This document shows, piece after piece, positions 40,365 to 48,591 of a stretch of 64,000 nucleotides of DNA. Under the pieces are notes generated by a model. The model was not told where the DNA came from. It did no database searches and saw only the letters and a list, made by a program, of their open reading frames with translations. The DNA is from CAWAPD01 sp963783865 (GTDB lineage: Bacteria; Actinomycetota; Thermoleophilia; UBA2241). A program made the position numbers and the translations under genes. The stretch covers positions 372,001 to 436,000 of the forward strand of contig CAWAPD010000003.1 of the NCBI GenBank assembly GCA_963783865.1. The letters run 5' to 3'. How positions within the stretch are numbered: position 1 is the stretch's first letter; every line of letters starts with the position of its first letter.

Positions 40365-42277
40365 CGGGTCCTCCCTCCGGCCGTCGCCAGTATCCCGGTC
40401 TCGACATCGATGGCGTCGAACTTGCACACCTGACGGCAGGTGTCGCACTTGGTGCACGCCTTCTGGTCGAGCTTCTGCACCACCTTGCGCTCGCCGCTGA
40501 TCGCCCTGATCGGGCAGGCGATCGTGCAGGCGTAGCAGCCGGTGCACTTCTCCTCGTTGATGCTGTAGCGGATCAGCGGCCGGCAGACCTTGGCCGGGCA
40601 GCGCTTGTCGACCACGTGGGCGACGTACTCGTCGCGGAAGTACCGCAGGGTGGTCAGCACCGGGTTGGGGGCGCTGCCGCCGAGCTGGCAGAGCGAGCCC
40701 TCGATCACGTCGTCCGAGAGCTGCTCGAGCCGGTCGAGGTCGTCGAGCGTGCCTTCGCCGGCGGAGATGCGCTCGAGGATCTCGAGCATGCGCTGGGTGC
40801 CGATGCGACACGGCACGCACTTGCCACACGACTCCTCGGCGGTGAAGGTGAAGAAGTACTTGGCGAAATCGACCATGCAGGTCGAGTCGTCGGTCACGAC
40901 CATGCCGCCCGAGCCCATCATCGAGCCGTAGGCTGTGAGGCTCTCGAAGTCGATCGGCGTGTCGAGGAGCTCGGCGGGCAGGCATCCTCCGGATGGCCCG
41001 CCGAGCTGTACGGCCTTGAACTCGCGACCGGGCAGCATGCCGCCGCCGATCTCGAAGATCACCTCGCGCAGGGTCGTGCCCATGGGCACCTCGACCAGGC
41101 CGCTGTTCCGGACCTTGCCGGTCAGCGAGAAGATCTTGGTGCCCTTCGACGTCTTGGTGCCCATCGCCGCCAGGGCCTTCGCCCCGTTGGCGATGATCCA
41201 CGGCACGGTGGCGTACGTCTCGACGTTGTTGAGGCTCGTCGGCTGGCCGTAGAGACCGTGGGCGACCGTGCGGATGTGCTTGCCGCGCGGCATGCCGCGG
41301 TTGCCCTCGATCGAGGCCGTGAGCGCCGTGGACTCGCCGCAGACGAAGGCGCCGGCCCCCTGGTTGATGCGCAGGTCGAACGACCAGCCGGTGCCGAGGA
41401 TGTCGTCGCCCAGCAGGCCGCGCTGGCGCGCCTGCTCGAGCGCGTGACGCAGGCGGCTGACCGCGAGCGGGTACTCGTGGCGCACGTAGATGTAGCCCTC
41501 GTCGGCGCCGATCGCGAAGGCCGCGATGAGCATACCCTCGATGACCGAGTGCGGGTTGTCCTCGAGGACGGCGCGGTCCATGAACGCGCCGGGGTCGCCC
41601 TCGTCGCCGTTGCAGATGATGTAGTGCCTGTCGCCCGGGTTGGCGCGGCAGTAACGCCACTTCTTGCCGGCCGGGAACCCGGCGCCGCCGCGGCCGCGCA
41701 GACCCGAGGCCTCGACCTCGTCGATGACGGCCATCGGGTCGTCCTGGATGAGGACCTGGGCCAGCGAGGCGTAGCCGCCGCGAGCCAGGTAGTCGTCGAT
41801 CGACGTGGGGTCGATGTAGCCGTTGATGCCGCGCACGATGCGCTTCTGACGGGCGTAGAAGGGGATGTCGGTCTCCTTGGCGATCGGCTTGTCGGTCGCC
41901 GGGTCGCGGTAGAGCAGCTTCTCGACCACGCCGTCGCCGACGACGCTGGTCTCGACGATCTGGGCGATGTCCCGCGGCTTGAGGCGCGGGTAGAAGACGC
42001 CCTGCGGGTGCACGACGACGATCGGCCCCTCCTGACAGAGCCCGTGACAGCCGGTCTCGACGACGGTGACCTGCCCGGTGAGGCCGCGCTTGTCGAGTTC
42101 CTCGGCAAGCGCGGCCGTCAACGCCGCGCGCCCGAAGGCGTTGCAGGTGGTGCCGGCGCAGACGCGGATCTTGACCGTGTCCTCCCCGCCGGTGGCGTTG
42201 CGGGCCTGGAAGGCCGATTCGAGGGCCTTCTCGATGCGGGCGGCCCGCGGCGGAGCCTTCTTCGTAGCGGTGGCCAC
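40361..42277 (-). CDS. HydB/NuoF-type NADH-binding flavoprotein
   Basis: 638 residues. N-terminal thioredoxin-like [2Fe-2S] domain (VCAGTTCNAFG, then ETGCHGLCQEGP); the NuoF core with the FMN/NADH site (SGLRGRGGAGFPAGKKW near 195, NGDEGDPGAFMDR, EYPLAVSRL, GAGAFVCGESTAL) and the N3 cluster ESCGKCVPCRIGTQRM near 515; and a C-terminal 2[4Fe-4S] ferredoxin (CTGCYACTIACP, CTKCDTCRQVC). This long three-part form is that of HydB in electron-bifurcating hydrogenases and related enzymes, not respiratory NuoF. It starts one base after the NuoE-like gene. It should hold the flavin where NAD(H) exchanges electrons with the oxidoreductase. Confidence 0.93.
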   Translation of the reverse strand: MATATKKAPPRAARIEKALESAFQARNATGGEDTVKIRVCAGTTCNAFGRAALTAALAEELDKRGLTGQVTVVETGCHGLCQEGPIVVVHPQGVFYPRLKPRDIAQIVETSVVGDGVVEKLLYRDPATDKPIAKETDIPFYARQKRIVRGINGYIDPTSIDDYLARGGYASLAQVLIQDDPMAVIDEVEASGLRGRGGAGFPAGKKWRYCRANPGDRHYIICNGDEGDPGAFMDRAVLEDNPHSVIEGMLIAAFAIGADEGYIYVRHEYPLAVSRLRHALEQARQRGLLGDDILGTGWSFDLRINQGAGAFVCGESTALTASIEGNRGMPRGKHIRTVAHGLYGQPTSLNNVETYATVPWIIANGAKALAAMGTKTSKGTKIFSLTGKVRNSGLVEVPMGTTLREVIFEIGGGMLPGREFKAVQLGGPSGGCLPAELLDTPIDFESLTAYGSMMGSGGMVVTDDSTCMVDFAKYFFTFTAEESCGKCVPCRIGTQRMLEILERISAGEGTLDDLDRLEQLSDDVIEGSLCQLGGSAPNPVLTTLRYFRDEYVAHVVDKRCPAKVCRPLIRYSINEEKCTGCYACTIACPIRAISGERKVVQKLDQKACTKCDTCRQVCKFDAIDVETGILATAGGRTR

Positions 42278-42278
42278 C

Positions 42279-43103
42279 TCAGGCCTCCTCTCTCTTGCGC
42301 AGGGTCTTGACGAGCTTGCGCGCCCCCTGTGGAGTCACGCGCCCGTGGGTCTCCTCCTCGCCGATGCGGACCGCCGGCGCCAGCGCGCAGGCGCCCACGC
42401 AGTTGACGGTCTGCAGGGTGAACAGCATGTCAGGTGTGGTCGAGCCGACCGGGATCTCGAGCTCGGTCGAGAAGGCCTCGGCGACCAGCGGCGCGCCGGC
42501 GACGTGACACGCCGTGCCCATGCAGACGCTGATCACGTGACGGCCGACCGGCACCAGGCGGAACTGGGTGTAGAAGCTGGCCACGCCGTAGACGCGCGAG
42601 AACGGCAGCTCGAGCTCGGCCGCGATCTCCTCGAGGGCGCGGCGCGGGAGCCAGCCGAAGGTCTCCTGGGTCGTGTGCAGCGCCTCGATCAGACCCGACC
42701 CGTCGCGCAGCCTGGCCGCCACGGCGTCGAAGAGCTTCATGTCGATCTCGGGCTGCAGCATCCGCGTCGTCGGCTCTTCGCCCACGATGCACGCGCTGCC
42801 GGCCGAGCAGCTGTCGCCGGGCGGCAGCGCGTTCATGGCCGCCTCGCGGGCCGCCGCTGCGTCGAACGGCAGCTCCGGGAACTCGGGGCAGTAGTCGATC
42901 TCGATGCAGTCGGTCGGGCAGGTGCGCTCGCACAGGGTGCAGGCGTAGCACCGGTAGGACCCCTGCTTGTCGCGGACGAGGTCGAACAGACCGCGCCCGC
43001 GAGGCTTGCCGAGCAGCTCCCGCTTCTCGAAGTCGATGCCCCTGAGCACCTCATACAGCTCGGAGCCTTCCACCTTGGGCTTGCCGTTGCTCTTGATCGC
43101 CAT
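42279..43103 (-). CDS. NuoE/HydC-type [2Fe-2S] subunit with N-terminal ferredoxin-like part
   Basis: 274 residues. Residues about 50-75 (CYACTLCERTCPTDCIEIDYC) are NuoI-like but give only one complete [4Fe-4S] set. Residues about 120-270 are the NuoE thioredoxin-like domain, with SVCMGTACHVAG and VNCVGACALAP for the [2Fe-2S] cluster, preceded by the usual helical bundle (TTQETFGWLPRRALEEIAAEL). The N-terminal ferredoxin addition is not part of ordinary NuoE and may dock the OFOR alpha/delta subunits. It starts one base after the alpha subunit gene and ends one base before the NuoF-like gene. Confidence 0.9.
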   Translation of the reverse strand: MAIKSNGKPKVEGSELYEVLRGIDFEKRELLGKPRGRGLFDLVRDKQGSYRCYACTLCERTCPTDCIEIDYCPEFPELPFDAAAAREAAMNALPPGDSCSAGSACIVGEEPTTRMLQPEIDMKLFDAVAARLRDGSGLIEALHTTQETFGWLPRRALEEIAAELELPFSRVYGVASFYTQFRLVPVGRHVISVCMGTACHVAGAPLVAEAFSTELEIPVGSTTPDMLFTLQTVNCVGACALAPAVRIGEEETHGRVTPQGARKLVKTLRKREEA

Positions 43104-43104
43104 C

Positions 43105-44310
43105 TCAGACCTCGTCCTTGCGCAGGTTGAGGTAGCGACGCCTCACTGCCGGCCGCCTGGCCGAGGCCGCGGTCTTGCGCAGCACGTCGAACGCCTCCTC
43201 GATGTCGTCGGGGAAGATGTCGCGACCGCCGAGGCCGTAGATGAACGGCAGCACCTTGGGTCGCGGATCGCGGTCGTACAGGGCGGAGCGGACCTCGAGG
43301 AACACGGGCCCGCCCTCGGCGCCGAACGAGTCGGCGCGGTCGAGCACGCCGACGACCTTGCAAGCGCCCAGCGCCTTGATGTACTCGGCCACGGGGAACG
43401 GCCGGAACACGCGCACTCGCACCATCCCGGCCTTGACGCCCTTGGCCCGCAGCTTGTCGACGATCATCCGTGTGGCGCCGGCGGTCGAGCCGACGACGAC
43501 GATCGCGATCTCGGCGTCGTCCATGCGGTAGGGGTCGAGCAGGCCGTAGCGGCGGCCGGAGACCTTGGCGTAGTCCTTGGCTACGTCGTCGATCACCTTG
43601 AGGGCGCGATCCATCGCCTGCTGCTGGCGCGCCTTGTGCTCGAAGAACCAGCCGTGGAGACCGTCGAACGGACCGACGGTGACGGGATGCTTGCTGTCGA
43701 GCAGCGGGTTGATCGCCTGGAACGGTCCGATGAACTCCTGCACCTGGTCGGTCGTGAGCTCCTGCAGCGGGCCGATGGCGCCGCTCACGATGAAGCCGTC
43801 CATCATCGTCATGACCGGGGTGCGGATCTCGGGGTGCTCGGCGATGCGCACGGCCATGAGGTGGTTGTCGTAGGTCTCCTGGTGGGCTTCGCTGTAGAGC
43901 TGGATCCAGCCGGTGTCGCGGGCGCCCATCGAGTCGGAGTGGTCGCAGTGGATGTTGATCGGGCCCGACAGAGCGCGGTTGACGTTGGCCATGACGATCG
44001 GCAGCCGGTAGCCGGCGGCGATGTGCAGCAGCTCCCACATCAGGGCGAGGCCCTGCGAGCTGGTGGCCGTCATGGTGCGGGCGCCGCCGGCCGAGGCGCC
44101 GATGGCGGCGCTCATCGCCGAGTGCTCGCTCTCGACGGTGACGAACTCGGTGTCGACCTTCCCGTCGGCCACGTACTGGGCGAAGATCATCACGACCTCG
44201 GTCTGGGGCGTGATGGGATAGGCGGCGACGACGTCGGGGTCGATTTGGCGCATGGCCTCGGCCACGGCCTCGTTGCCGGTGACGGCGAGGATCTCTGCGG
44301 TCGCGGCCAT
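43105..44310 (-). CDS. 2-oxoacid:acceptor oxidoreductase, alpha subunit
   Basis: 401 residues. PorA/PadG-type pyrimidine-binding domain with the YPITPQTEV signature near 31, ESEHSAMSAAIGASAGGARTMTATSSQGLALM, NRALSGPINIHCDHSDSMGARDTGW near 115, and the C-terminal transketolase-like domain (AEIAIVVVGSTAGATR, VRVFRPFPVAEY). It binds TPP and CoA with the beta domain encoded at 37167. The DHSDSMGARDTGW stretch favours pyruvate or aryl/branched 2-oxoacids (Por/Pad group) over 2-oxoglutarate; the substrate is not certain. The gene is between delta and the NuoE-like gene with 1-2 bp spacing. Confidence 0.92.
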   Translation of the reverse strand: MAATAEILAVTGNEAVAEAMRQIDPDVVAAYPITPQTEVVMIFAQYVADGKVDTEFVTVESEHSAMSAAIGASAGGARTMTATSSQGLALMWELLHIAAGYRLPIVMANVNRALSGPINIHCDHSDSMGARDTGWIQLYSEAHQETYDNHLMAVRIAEHPEIRTPVMTMMDGFIVSGAIGPLQELTTDQVQEFIGPFQAINPLLDSKHPVTVGPFDGLHGWFFEHKARQQQAMDRALKVIDDVAKDYAKVSGRRYGLLDPYRMDDAEIAIVVVGSTAGATRMIVDKLRAKGVKAGMVRVRVFRPFPVAEYIKALGACKVVGVLDRADSFGAEGGPVFLEVRSALYDRDPRPKVLPFIYGLGGRDIFPDDIEEAFDVLRKTAASARRPAVRRRYLNLRKDEV

Positions 44311-44312
44311 GG

Positions 44313-44693
44313 CTACTCCTTCTCCTCGACGCGCATGGTGATGGCGTCGACCGGGCACTCGGCCGCGCAGATGCCGCAGCCCTTGCAGTGCGCCAGGTCG
44401 ACGCCCACCGCCTTGTCGTCCTCGACGATGATCGAGGCGTCCGGGCAGAAGAAGTAGCACAGCATGCAGCCGGTGCACTTCCCGGCGTCGATCGCCGGCA
44501 CCATCGAGCGCCAGCCGCCGGTCACGTTGTACACGGAGTTGCCGGCCTGCGGGATGGTCGCGCCGAGCTCGTGCCGACTGGCGCCCCAGTCATCGATGCC
44601 GTCGATGTCCCACGTCGGCTTGGGCAGCCGGGGCTGCTTCACCTTGGGGGCGGCGGCGGGCTTGCGGGCGGGCCGCTTCTTGGCCTCAGTCAT
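44313..44693 (-). CDS. 2-oxoacid oxidoreductase delta subunit (2[4Fe-4S] ferredoxin)
   Basis: 126 residues. A basic, Pro/Ala-rich N-terminus and a segment around TWDIDGIDDWGASRHELG precede two clusters, CTGCMLCYFFCPDA near 73 and CKGCGICAAECPVDA near 103, the PorD layout. It passes electrons from TPP-linked clusters to the acceptor subunits. The ATG overlaps the gamma-subunit stop by four bases. Confidence 0.92.
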   Translation of the reverse strand: MTEAKKRPARKPAAAPKVKQPRLPKPTWDIDGIDDWGASRHELGATIPQAGNSVYNVTGGWRSMVPAIDAGKCTGCMLCYFFCPDASIIVEDDKAVGVDLAHCKGCGICAAECPVDAITMRVEEKE

Positions 44694-45301
44694 TCGCTCT
44701 TGACCTCCTCGTAGGAGCGCGTCAAGGCGGCGACATTGCCCTCGACCACCTTGGGCGGGAACTTCTTGCCGAACTCGTGGCGCATGAACTCGACCACGTC
44801 GTCGAGCGGGAACAGCCCGGTGATGCGCATCAGGCCGCCGACCATCGGCGTGTTGGGGATCGCGCGGCCGATCGTCTCGACCGCGATCCTGGTCGCGGCC
44901 ACGGTGTAGAGGCGGCGGCCGACCATCTTGGAGCTGGCGCGCAGCTTCGCCGGCGCCAGCTCGCTGTTCACGAGGACGACGGCGTCGTCGGGCGCGCCCT
45001 TGGTCACGTCGACGATCGACAGCAACGACGAGTCGAGCACGGCGACGATGGTCGGGTGCTCGATGCCGCTGAAGATCTGGATCGGCTCGCTGCTGATGCG
45101 CGTGAACGCGACGATCGGCGCGCCGGACCGCTCGGGCCCGTACTCGGGGAACGCCTGGAAGTGCATGTGCTGGCCGAGGGCGACCTCGGCGACCATCTTG
45201 GCCGCCGTGACGGCCCCCTGACCGCCGCGGCCGTGCCAGCGGATCTCGGTCAGGGACGCGGGGGTGGCCTTGTCCGTGGTCCGGCTCGCGGTCTTCACCA
45301 T
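44690..45301 (-). CDS. 2-oxoacid oxidoreductase gamma subunit
   Basis: 203 residues, PorG/PadE type: IRWHGRGGQGAVTAAKMVAEVA near 20 is the family signature, followed by AFPEYGPERSGAPIVAFTRIS and VLDSSLL. It is the scaffold/CoA-side subunit of the oxidoreductase. Ribosome site AAGGAGAGG. It starts only 13 bp after the recR stop, so this catabolic operon appears to continue the dnaX-ybaB-recR unit. Confidence 0.92.
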   Translation of the reverse strand: MVKTASRTTDKATPASLTEIRWHGRGGQGAVTAAKMVAEVALGQHMHFQAFPEYGPERSGAPIVAFTRISSEPIQIFSGIEHPTIVAVLDSSLLSIVDVTKGAPDDAVVLVNSELAPAKLRASSKMVGRRLYTVAATRIAVETIGRAIPNTPMVGGLMRITGLFPLDDVVEFMRHEFGKKFPPKVVEGNVAALTRSYEEVKSE

Positions 45302-45314
45302 CGTCCTCTCCTTG

Positions 45315-45914
45315 TCACTGTCCGTGCTTCATCTCGTGGCGCCCGGTGAGGGCGCGGCCGAGAGTCAGCTCGTCCGCATACTCCAGGTCGCCGCCGACGG
45401 GCAGGCCGCTCGCCAGTCGCGACACGCGCACCCGCTCGGGCACGAGGTCGGCGATGTACATCGCCGTCGCTTCTCCGGTCATGGTGGGATTGGTGGCCAC
45501 GATCAGCTCGTCGACCCCGTCGTCGAGCCGGATGATGAGCTCGTCCACGTGCAGGTCCCCGGGGTCGACGCCGTCGAGCGGCGAGAGCGCCCCGCCCAGC
45601 ACGTGGTACAGGCCCCGGAACTCGCGCGTGCGCTCGATCGGCACGATGTCGGCGGGCTGCTCGACCACGCAGATGAGCGACGGGTCCCGGCGGGCATCGG
45701 CGCAGATCGTGCACAGCTCGCCTTCGGCCAGGTTGAAGCAGCGGCTGCAGAAGCCGATCTTCTCCTTGACGTCGACGATCGCCGCGGCCAGCGGCAGGAT
45801 CTCGTCGGGCCGCACCTTCAGCATGTGGAAGGCAAGGCGCTGCGCGGTGCGGGGGCCGATGCCCGGGAGCTTCGCCAGCTCCGTGATCAGGCGCTCGACC
45901 GCGGGTGAATACAC
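45315..45914 (-). CDS. recR: Recombination mediator RecR
   Basis: 199 residues, GTG start. Helix-hairpin-helix KLPGIGPRTAQRLAFHML near 15, C4 zinc finger CSRCFNLAEGELCTIC near 57, and a Toprim domain (LICVVEQPADIVPIERT, GVDELIVATNPTMTGEATAMYIA). It helps load RecA at gaps with RecO/RecF. Its place after dnaX and ybaB is the common bacterial order. Confidence 0.97.
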   Translation of the reverse strand: MYSPAVERLITELAKLPGIGPRTAQRLAFHMLKVRPDEILPLAAAIVDVKEKIGFCSRCFNLAEGELCTICADARRDPSLICVVEQPADIVPIERTREFRGLYHVLGGALSPLDGVDPGDLHVDELIIRLDDGVDELIVATNPTMTGEATAMYIADLVPERVRVSRLASGLPVGGDLEYADELTLGRALTGRHEMKHGQ

Positions 45915-45921
45915 TGCTCGG

Positions 45922-46047
45922 TCACTCCCTGGCCGCGGCGCGCCACAGCGAGCCCCGGTCCGTCACGATCGCCGCCGTGCGGATGCACGGCAACGCTCCG
46001 TCGTCTTGCTCGTCGACGGGATGCCCGCCAACGCGCAGGGAGGCCAT
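45922..46047 (-). CDS. Possible 41-residue protein upstream of recR
   Basis: ATG 46047 with GGAGAGG eight bases upstream; ends with TGA eight bases before the recR GTG, so its translation could couple to recR. It begins MASLRVGGHPVDEQDDG and has one Cys and no recognised domain. GC third-position bias is weak in so short a frame. It may be a leader peptide or chance. Confidence 0.35.
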   Translation of the reverse strand: MASLRVGGHPVDEQDDGALPCIRTAAIVTDRGSLWRAAARE

Positions 46048-46260
46048 GGGACCTCTCCGCCCGGCGTCGTCGGTGTGCCGTTTGACGGCGCCCGCCGGAG
46101 GGGTGCGGCCGGTCCTTCGACGGGCTCCCGCAGGCGCCCGGCGGACCGTTTGTGCCGCTCTGCACAGGGTACCGGAACGGCGGCCCCATGACAAACGTCG
46201 AAAACGTGGCCGCGAGCAGGCGAAAACGGGGTCCGGGAACGGGGCCCGCGACGGGGTCGC
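46048..46260. other. Spacer between ybaB and recR
   Basis: About 210 bp in an otherwise gapless leftward block. It is GC-rich with Arg/Pro-type codons in several frames; no gene, tRNA or recognisable riboswitch is seen. Confidence 0.4.
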
Positions 46261-46280
46261 GACCAGGCCCCGGCCTGGTC
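46261..46280 (-). terminator. Short hairpin after ybaB
   Basis: 9-bp arms GACCAGGCC / GGCCTGGTC (46261-46269, 46272-46280), directly after the ybaB stop. Weaker than the other hairpins, so readthrough to recR is likely. Confidence 0.45.
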
Positions 46281-46604
46281 CTAGAACAGGCCCGGCATGT
46301 TGGGCAGGTCGAGGCCCGCGGTCGCGCCGCCCAGCTTCTGCTGCGCCAGCTCCTGGGCGGCGCGCAAGGCCTCGTTGACGGCCGCCAGGACCACGTCCTG
46401 CAGCATCTCGACGTCGTCGGGGTCGACGGCCGCCGGGTCGATGCGCACCTCGCGCACCTCGAGGTTGCCCGACACGACGACGGTCACCGCGCCGCCGCCG
46501 GCGCTCGCCTCGACGGTCTCGTGGGCGAGCTCGTCTTGGGCCTGGGCCATCTTCTTCTGCATGGCCTGGACCTGCTTCATCATCTTCTGGTACTGCGGGT
46601 TCAT
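46281..46604 (-). CDS. ybaB: Nucleoid-associated protein YbaB/EbfC
   Basis: 107 residues: N-terminal helix MKQVQAMQKKMAQAQDEL, central strands with GGGAVTVVVSGNLEVREVRIDP, and a C-terminal helix AVNEALRAAQELAQQKL, ending LPNMPGLF. It is a dimeric DNA-binding protein. The ATG overlaps the dnaX stop by four bases, the standard dnaX-ybaB-recR arrangement. Confidence 0.96.
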   Translation of the reverse strand: MNPQYQKMMKQVQAMQKKMAQAQDELAHETVEASAGGGAVTVVVSGNLEVREVRIDPAAVDPDDVEMLQDVVLAAVNEALRAAQELAQQKLGGATAGLDLPNMPGLF

Positions 46605-48502
46605 CTGGAGGTCTCCTTCCAGTCCTCGTCGGGCAGCTCGACGGCGTTCAGCTCGCGCTTGGCCATGGCCAGACGCTGGGCGATCGTGAGACTGGCGTCG
46701 TCGCCGGGCCCGGTGGTCTGCGCGGGGGACGCGGCGGCGGCCTCGCTGTCGACGACGAAGTCGAAGCGGGGCGGCTCGCAGGTGGTCGTGGCGCGCACGA
46801 TCGAGGCGAGCAGGTCGGCGTTGTCACGCGCCGTCGCCTTCGAGAGGGCGATGGCGGACGGCAGCGTCACCCGCAGGCGCTCGCCGTCGATGACCTTGAC
46901 CCGCGCGTCGCGCAGGGCGGCGAACAGCTCGACGCTCTGGCCTTCGACCTGCGAGAGGATCGTCGGCCAGAGGGAGCGGGTGCACTCGGCCGGGGGATCG
47001 GGCTGGGGCGCGGCGGCGGGCGGCGCCTCGGCGTCGCCCGCCGCCGCGCCCCCGTCCTCGTTCGCGAGCTCGCCGCTGTGGGCAGTCGTGTCGGCGGCCT
47101 GGATATGGGCAGTCGTGTCGGCGGCTTGGACCGGCGCCTCGGCGACCGGCGCGCCGGCGACGGGTTCCGCGTCGACCGCCGCCTCGCCGGCCGGAGGATC
47201 CGCCGCATCCGCCGCCGCGGCCGTCGACGCCGGCTGCGCCGGCGTCGCCTTCGGCGGCGGCGACGCCTTGGCGGCGCGGCCGCCGGCCGCCCGCGTGGGC
47301 GGCACCGGCACGCTGACGCCCTCGAGGCGGCGCAGCCGCTCCTCGAGCGCCTCGGCCCCGTGGTCGACCTGCGGCCGCGCCGCCTTGACCAGCGCCAGCT
47401 CGAGCTGCAGGCGCGAGTCGAGCCCGGCGCGGATCTCGGTCTGGGCGGCCCCGAGCAGCTCGACGAAACGGAGCAGCTCGCGGCCGCCCAGCTGGTGCGC
47501 CTGCGCCTCGAGGCGGTCGAGCTGCTGCTCGTCGACCTCGAGGTTCTGGCTCAGCGCGCGCAGCGTGGGTGCATCTTCGGAGACCTCGTCCAGGTATTGC
47601 ACCAGGAACACCTGGCGGAGGTGCCGCAGCAGGTCGTGGATGAACTGGGTGTAGCTGGTGCCGCGCTCGGCGAGCCGCTGCACGAACAGCAGCGCGCCGG
47701 CGGCGTCGCGGTCGATCACGATGTCGACTATCTCGAACAGCACCTCGGACTCGATCACGCCCAGGGCGTCGAGCACCTCGCGCGAGGTGATGCGCCGGTC
47801 GCCGAAGAACGTGGCCAGCTTCTCGAGCGTGCCGATCGCGTCGCGGAACCCGCCCTCGGCGTGGCGCGCGATCTCGAGGATGGCGGGGTCGTCGACGTCG
47901 ATCTTCTCGGCCGCGGCGATCTGGGCCAGCACCTTGGCGATTTCCTGCACCCGCGGCTTGCGGAAGTCGAACCGCTGGCAGCGCGAGAGGATCGTCGCCG
48001 GGATCTTGTGGGCCTCGGTCGTGGCGAGCACGAACACGACGTGCGGCGGCGGCTCCTCGAGGGTCTTGAGGAGGGCGTTGAAGGCCTCCTTGGTGAGCAT
48101 GTGGACCTCGTCGATGATGTAGACCTTGCTGCGGCCCATCACCGGCGCGAAGGCGACCTTGTCGCGCAGCTCGCGGATGTCGTCGATGCCGCGGTTGGAG
48201 GCCGCGTCCATCTCGATCACGTCGAGCGAGGTGCCGGCGGCGATCGAGCGGCAGCTCTCGCAGACGCCGCACGGGGTGACCGTCGGTCCGGTCACCGACC
48301 CGTCGGGACCGGTGCAATTGAGCGCCTTGGCGAGGATCTTGGCCATGCTCGTCTTGCCGATGCCGCGCGGGCCGGCGAAGACGTAGGCGTGGGCGACGGC
48401 CCCGGCGCGCACCGCGTTCTGCAGCGTGCGCGAAACGTGGTCCTGCCCGGCGACCTGGTCGAAGGTCTGCGGGCGATACTTGCGATAGAGGGACAGCTCC
48501 AT
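46601..48502 (-). CDS. dnaX: DNA polymerase III subunits gamma/tau
   Basis: 633 residues. AAA+ clamp-loader domain: YRKYRPQTFDQVAGQDHV, Walker A GPRGIGKTSMAK near 45, zinc site CGVCESCRSIAAG, Walker B IIDEVHMLTKEAFNALLKTLEEPP, sensor 1 ATTEAHKIPATILSRCQ. Domain III follows to about 370. A Pro/Ala/Glu-rich linker (about 400-510), with a near-exact repeat of QAADTTAH, leads to a tau-like C-terminal domain (LWPTILSQVEGQSVELFAALRDARV). No ribosomal-slippage A-tract is seen. Confidence 0.97.
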   Translation of the reverse strand: MELSLYRKYRPQTFDQVAGQDHVSRTLQNAVRAGAVAHAYVFAGPRGIGKTSMAKILAKALNCTGPDGSVTGPTVTPCGVCESCRSIAAGTSLDVIEMDAASNRGIDDIRELRDKVAFAPVMGRSKVYIIDEVHMLTKEAFNALLKTLEEPPPHVVFVLATTEAHKIPATILSRCQRFDFRKPRVQEIAKVLAQIAAAEKIDVDDPAILEIARHAEGGFRDAIGTLEKLATFFGDRRITSREVLDALGVIESEVLFEIVDIVIDRDAAGALLFVQRLAERGTSYTQFIHDLLRHLRQVFLVQYLDEVSEDAPTLRALSQNLEVDEQQLDRLEAQAHQLGGRELLRFVELLGAAQTEIRAGLDSRLQLELALVKAARPQVDHGAEALEERLRRLEGVSVPVPPTRAAGGRAAKASPPPKATPAQPASTAAAADAADPPAGEAAVDAEPVAGAPVAEAPVQAADTTAHIQAADTTAHSGELANEDGGAAAGDAEAPPAAAPQPDPPAECTRSLWPTILSQVEGQSVELFAALRDARVKVIDGERLRVTLPSAIALSKATARDNADLLASIVRATTTCEPPRFDFVVDSEAAAASPAQTTGPGDDASLTIAQRLAMAKRELNAVELPDEDWKETSR

Positions 48503-48511
48503 GGACGTCCT

Positions 48512-48541
48512 AGTGTACCCTGCCGCGAGGACGGCGGTGAA
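48512..48541 (-). promoter_or_regulatory. Promoter of the dnaX block
   Basis: Minus strand TTCACC (48536-48541) and TACACT (48512-48517), spacing 18 bp, -10 ending nine bases before the dnaX ATG. The same TACACT is used before the SRP RNA. Confidence 0.4.
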
Positions 48542-48591
48542 GGACGGCGAGCAGCCTCGCACACCGACCGGAAGACCGCGTCGGCTCGGCT

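Noticed and set aside
37326..40433. A 1035-codon plus-strand open frame across the oxidoreductase fusion
   Set aside because: Antisense shadow; composition is His/Arg/Val/Gly repeats without recognisable folds.
47070..47130. Tandem repeat in dnaX (QAADTTAH twice)
   Set aside because: Real, but a local duplication in the disordered linker with no sign of function.
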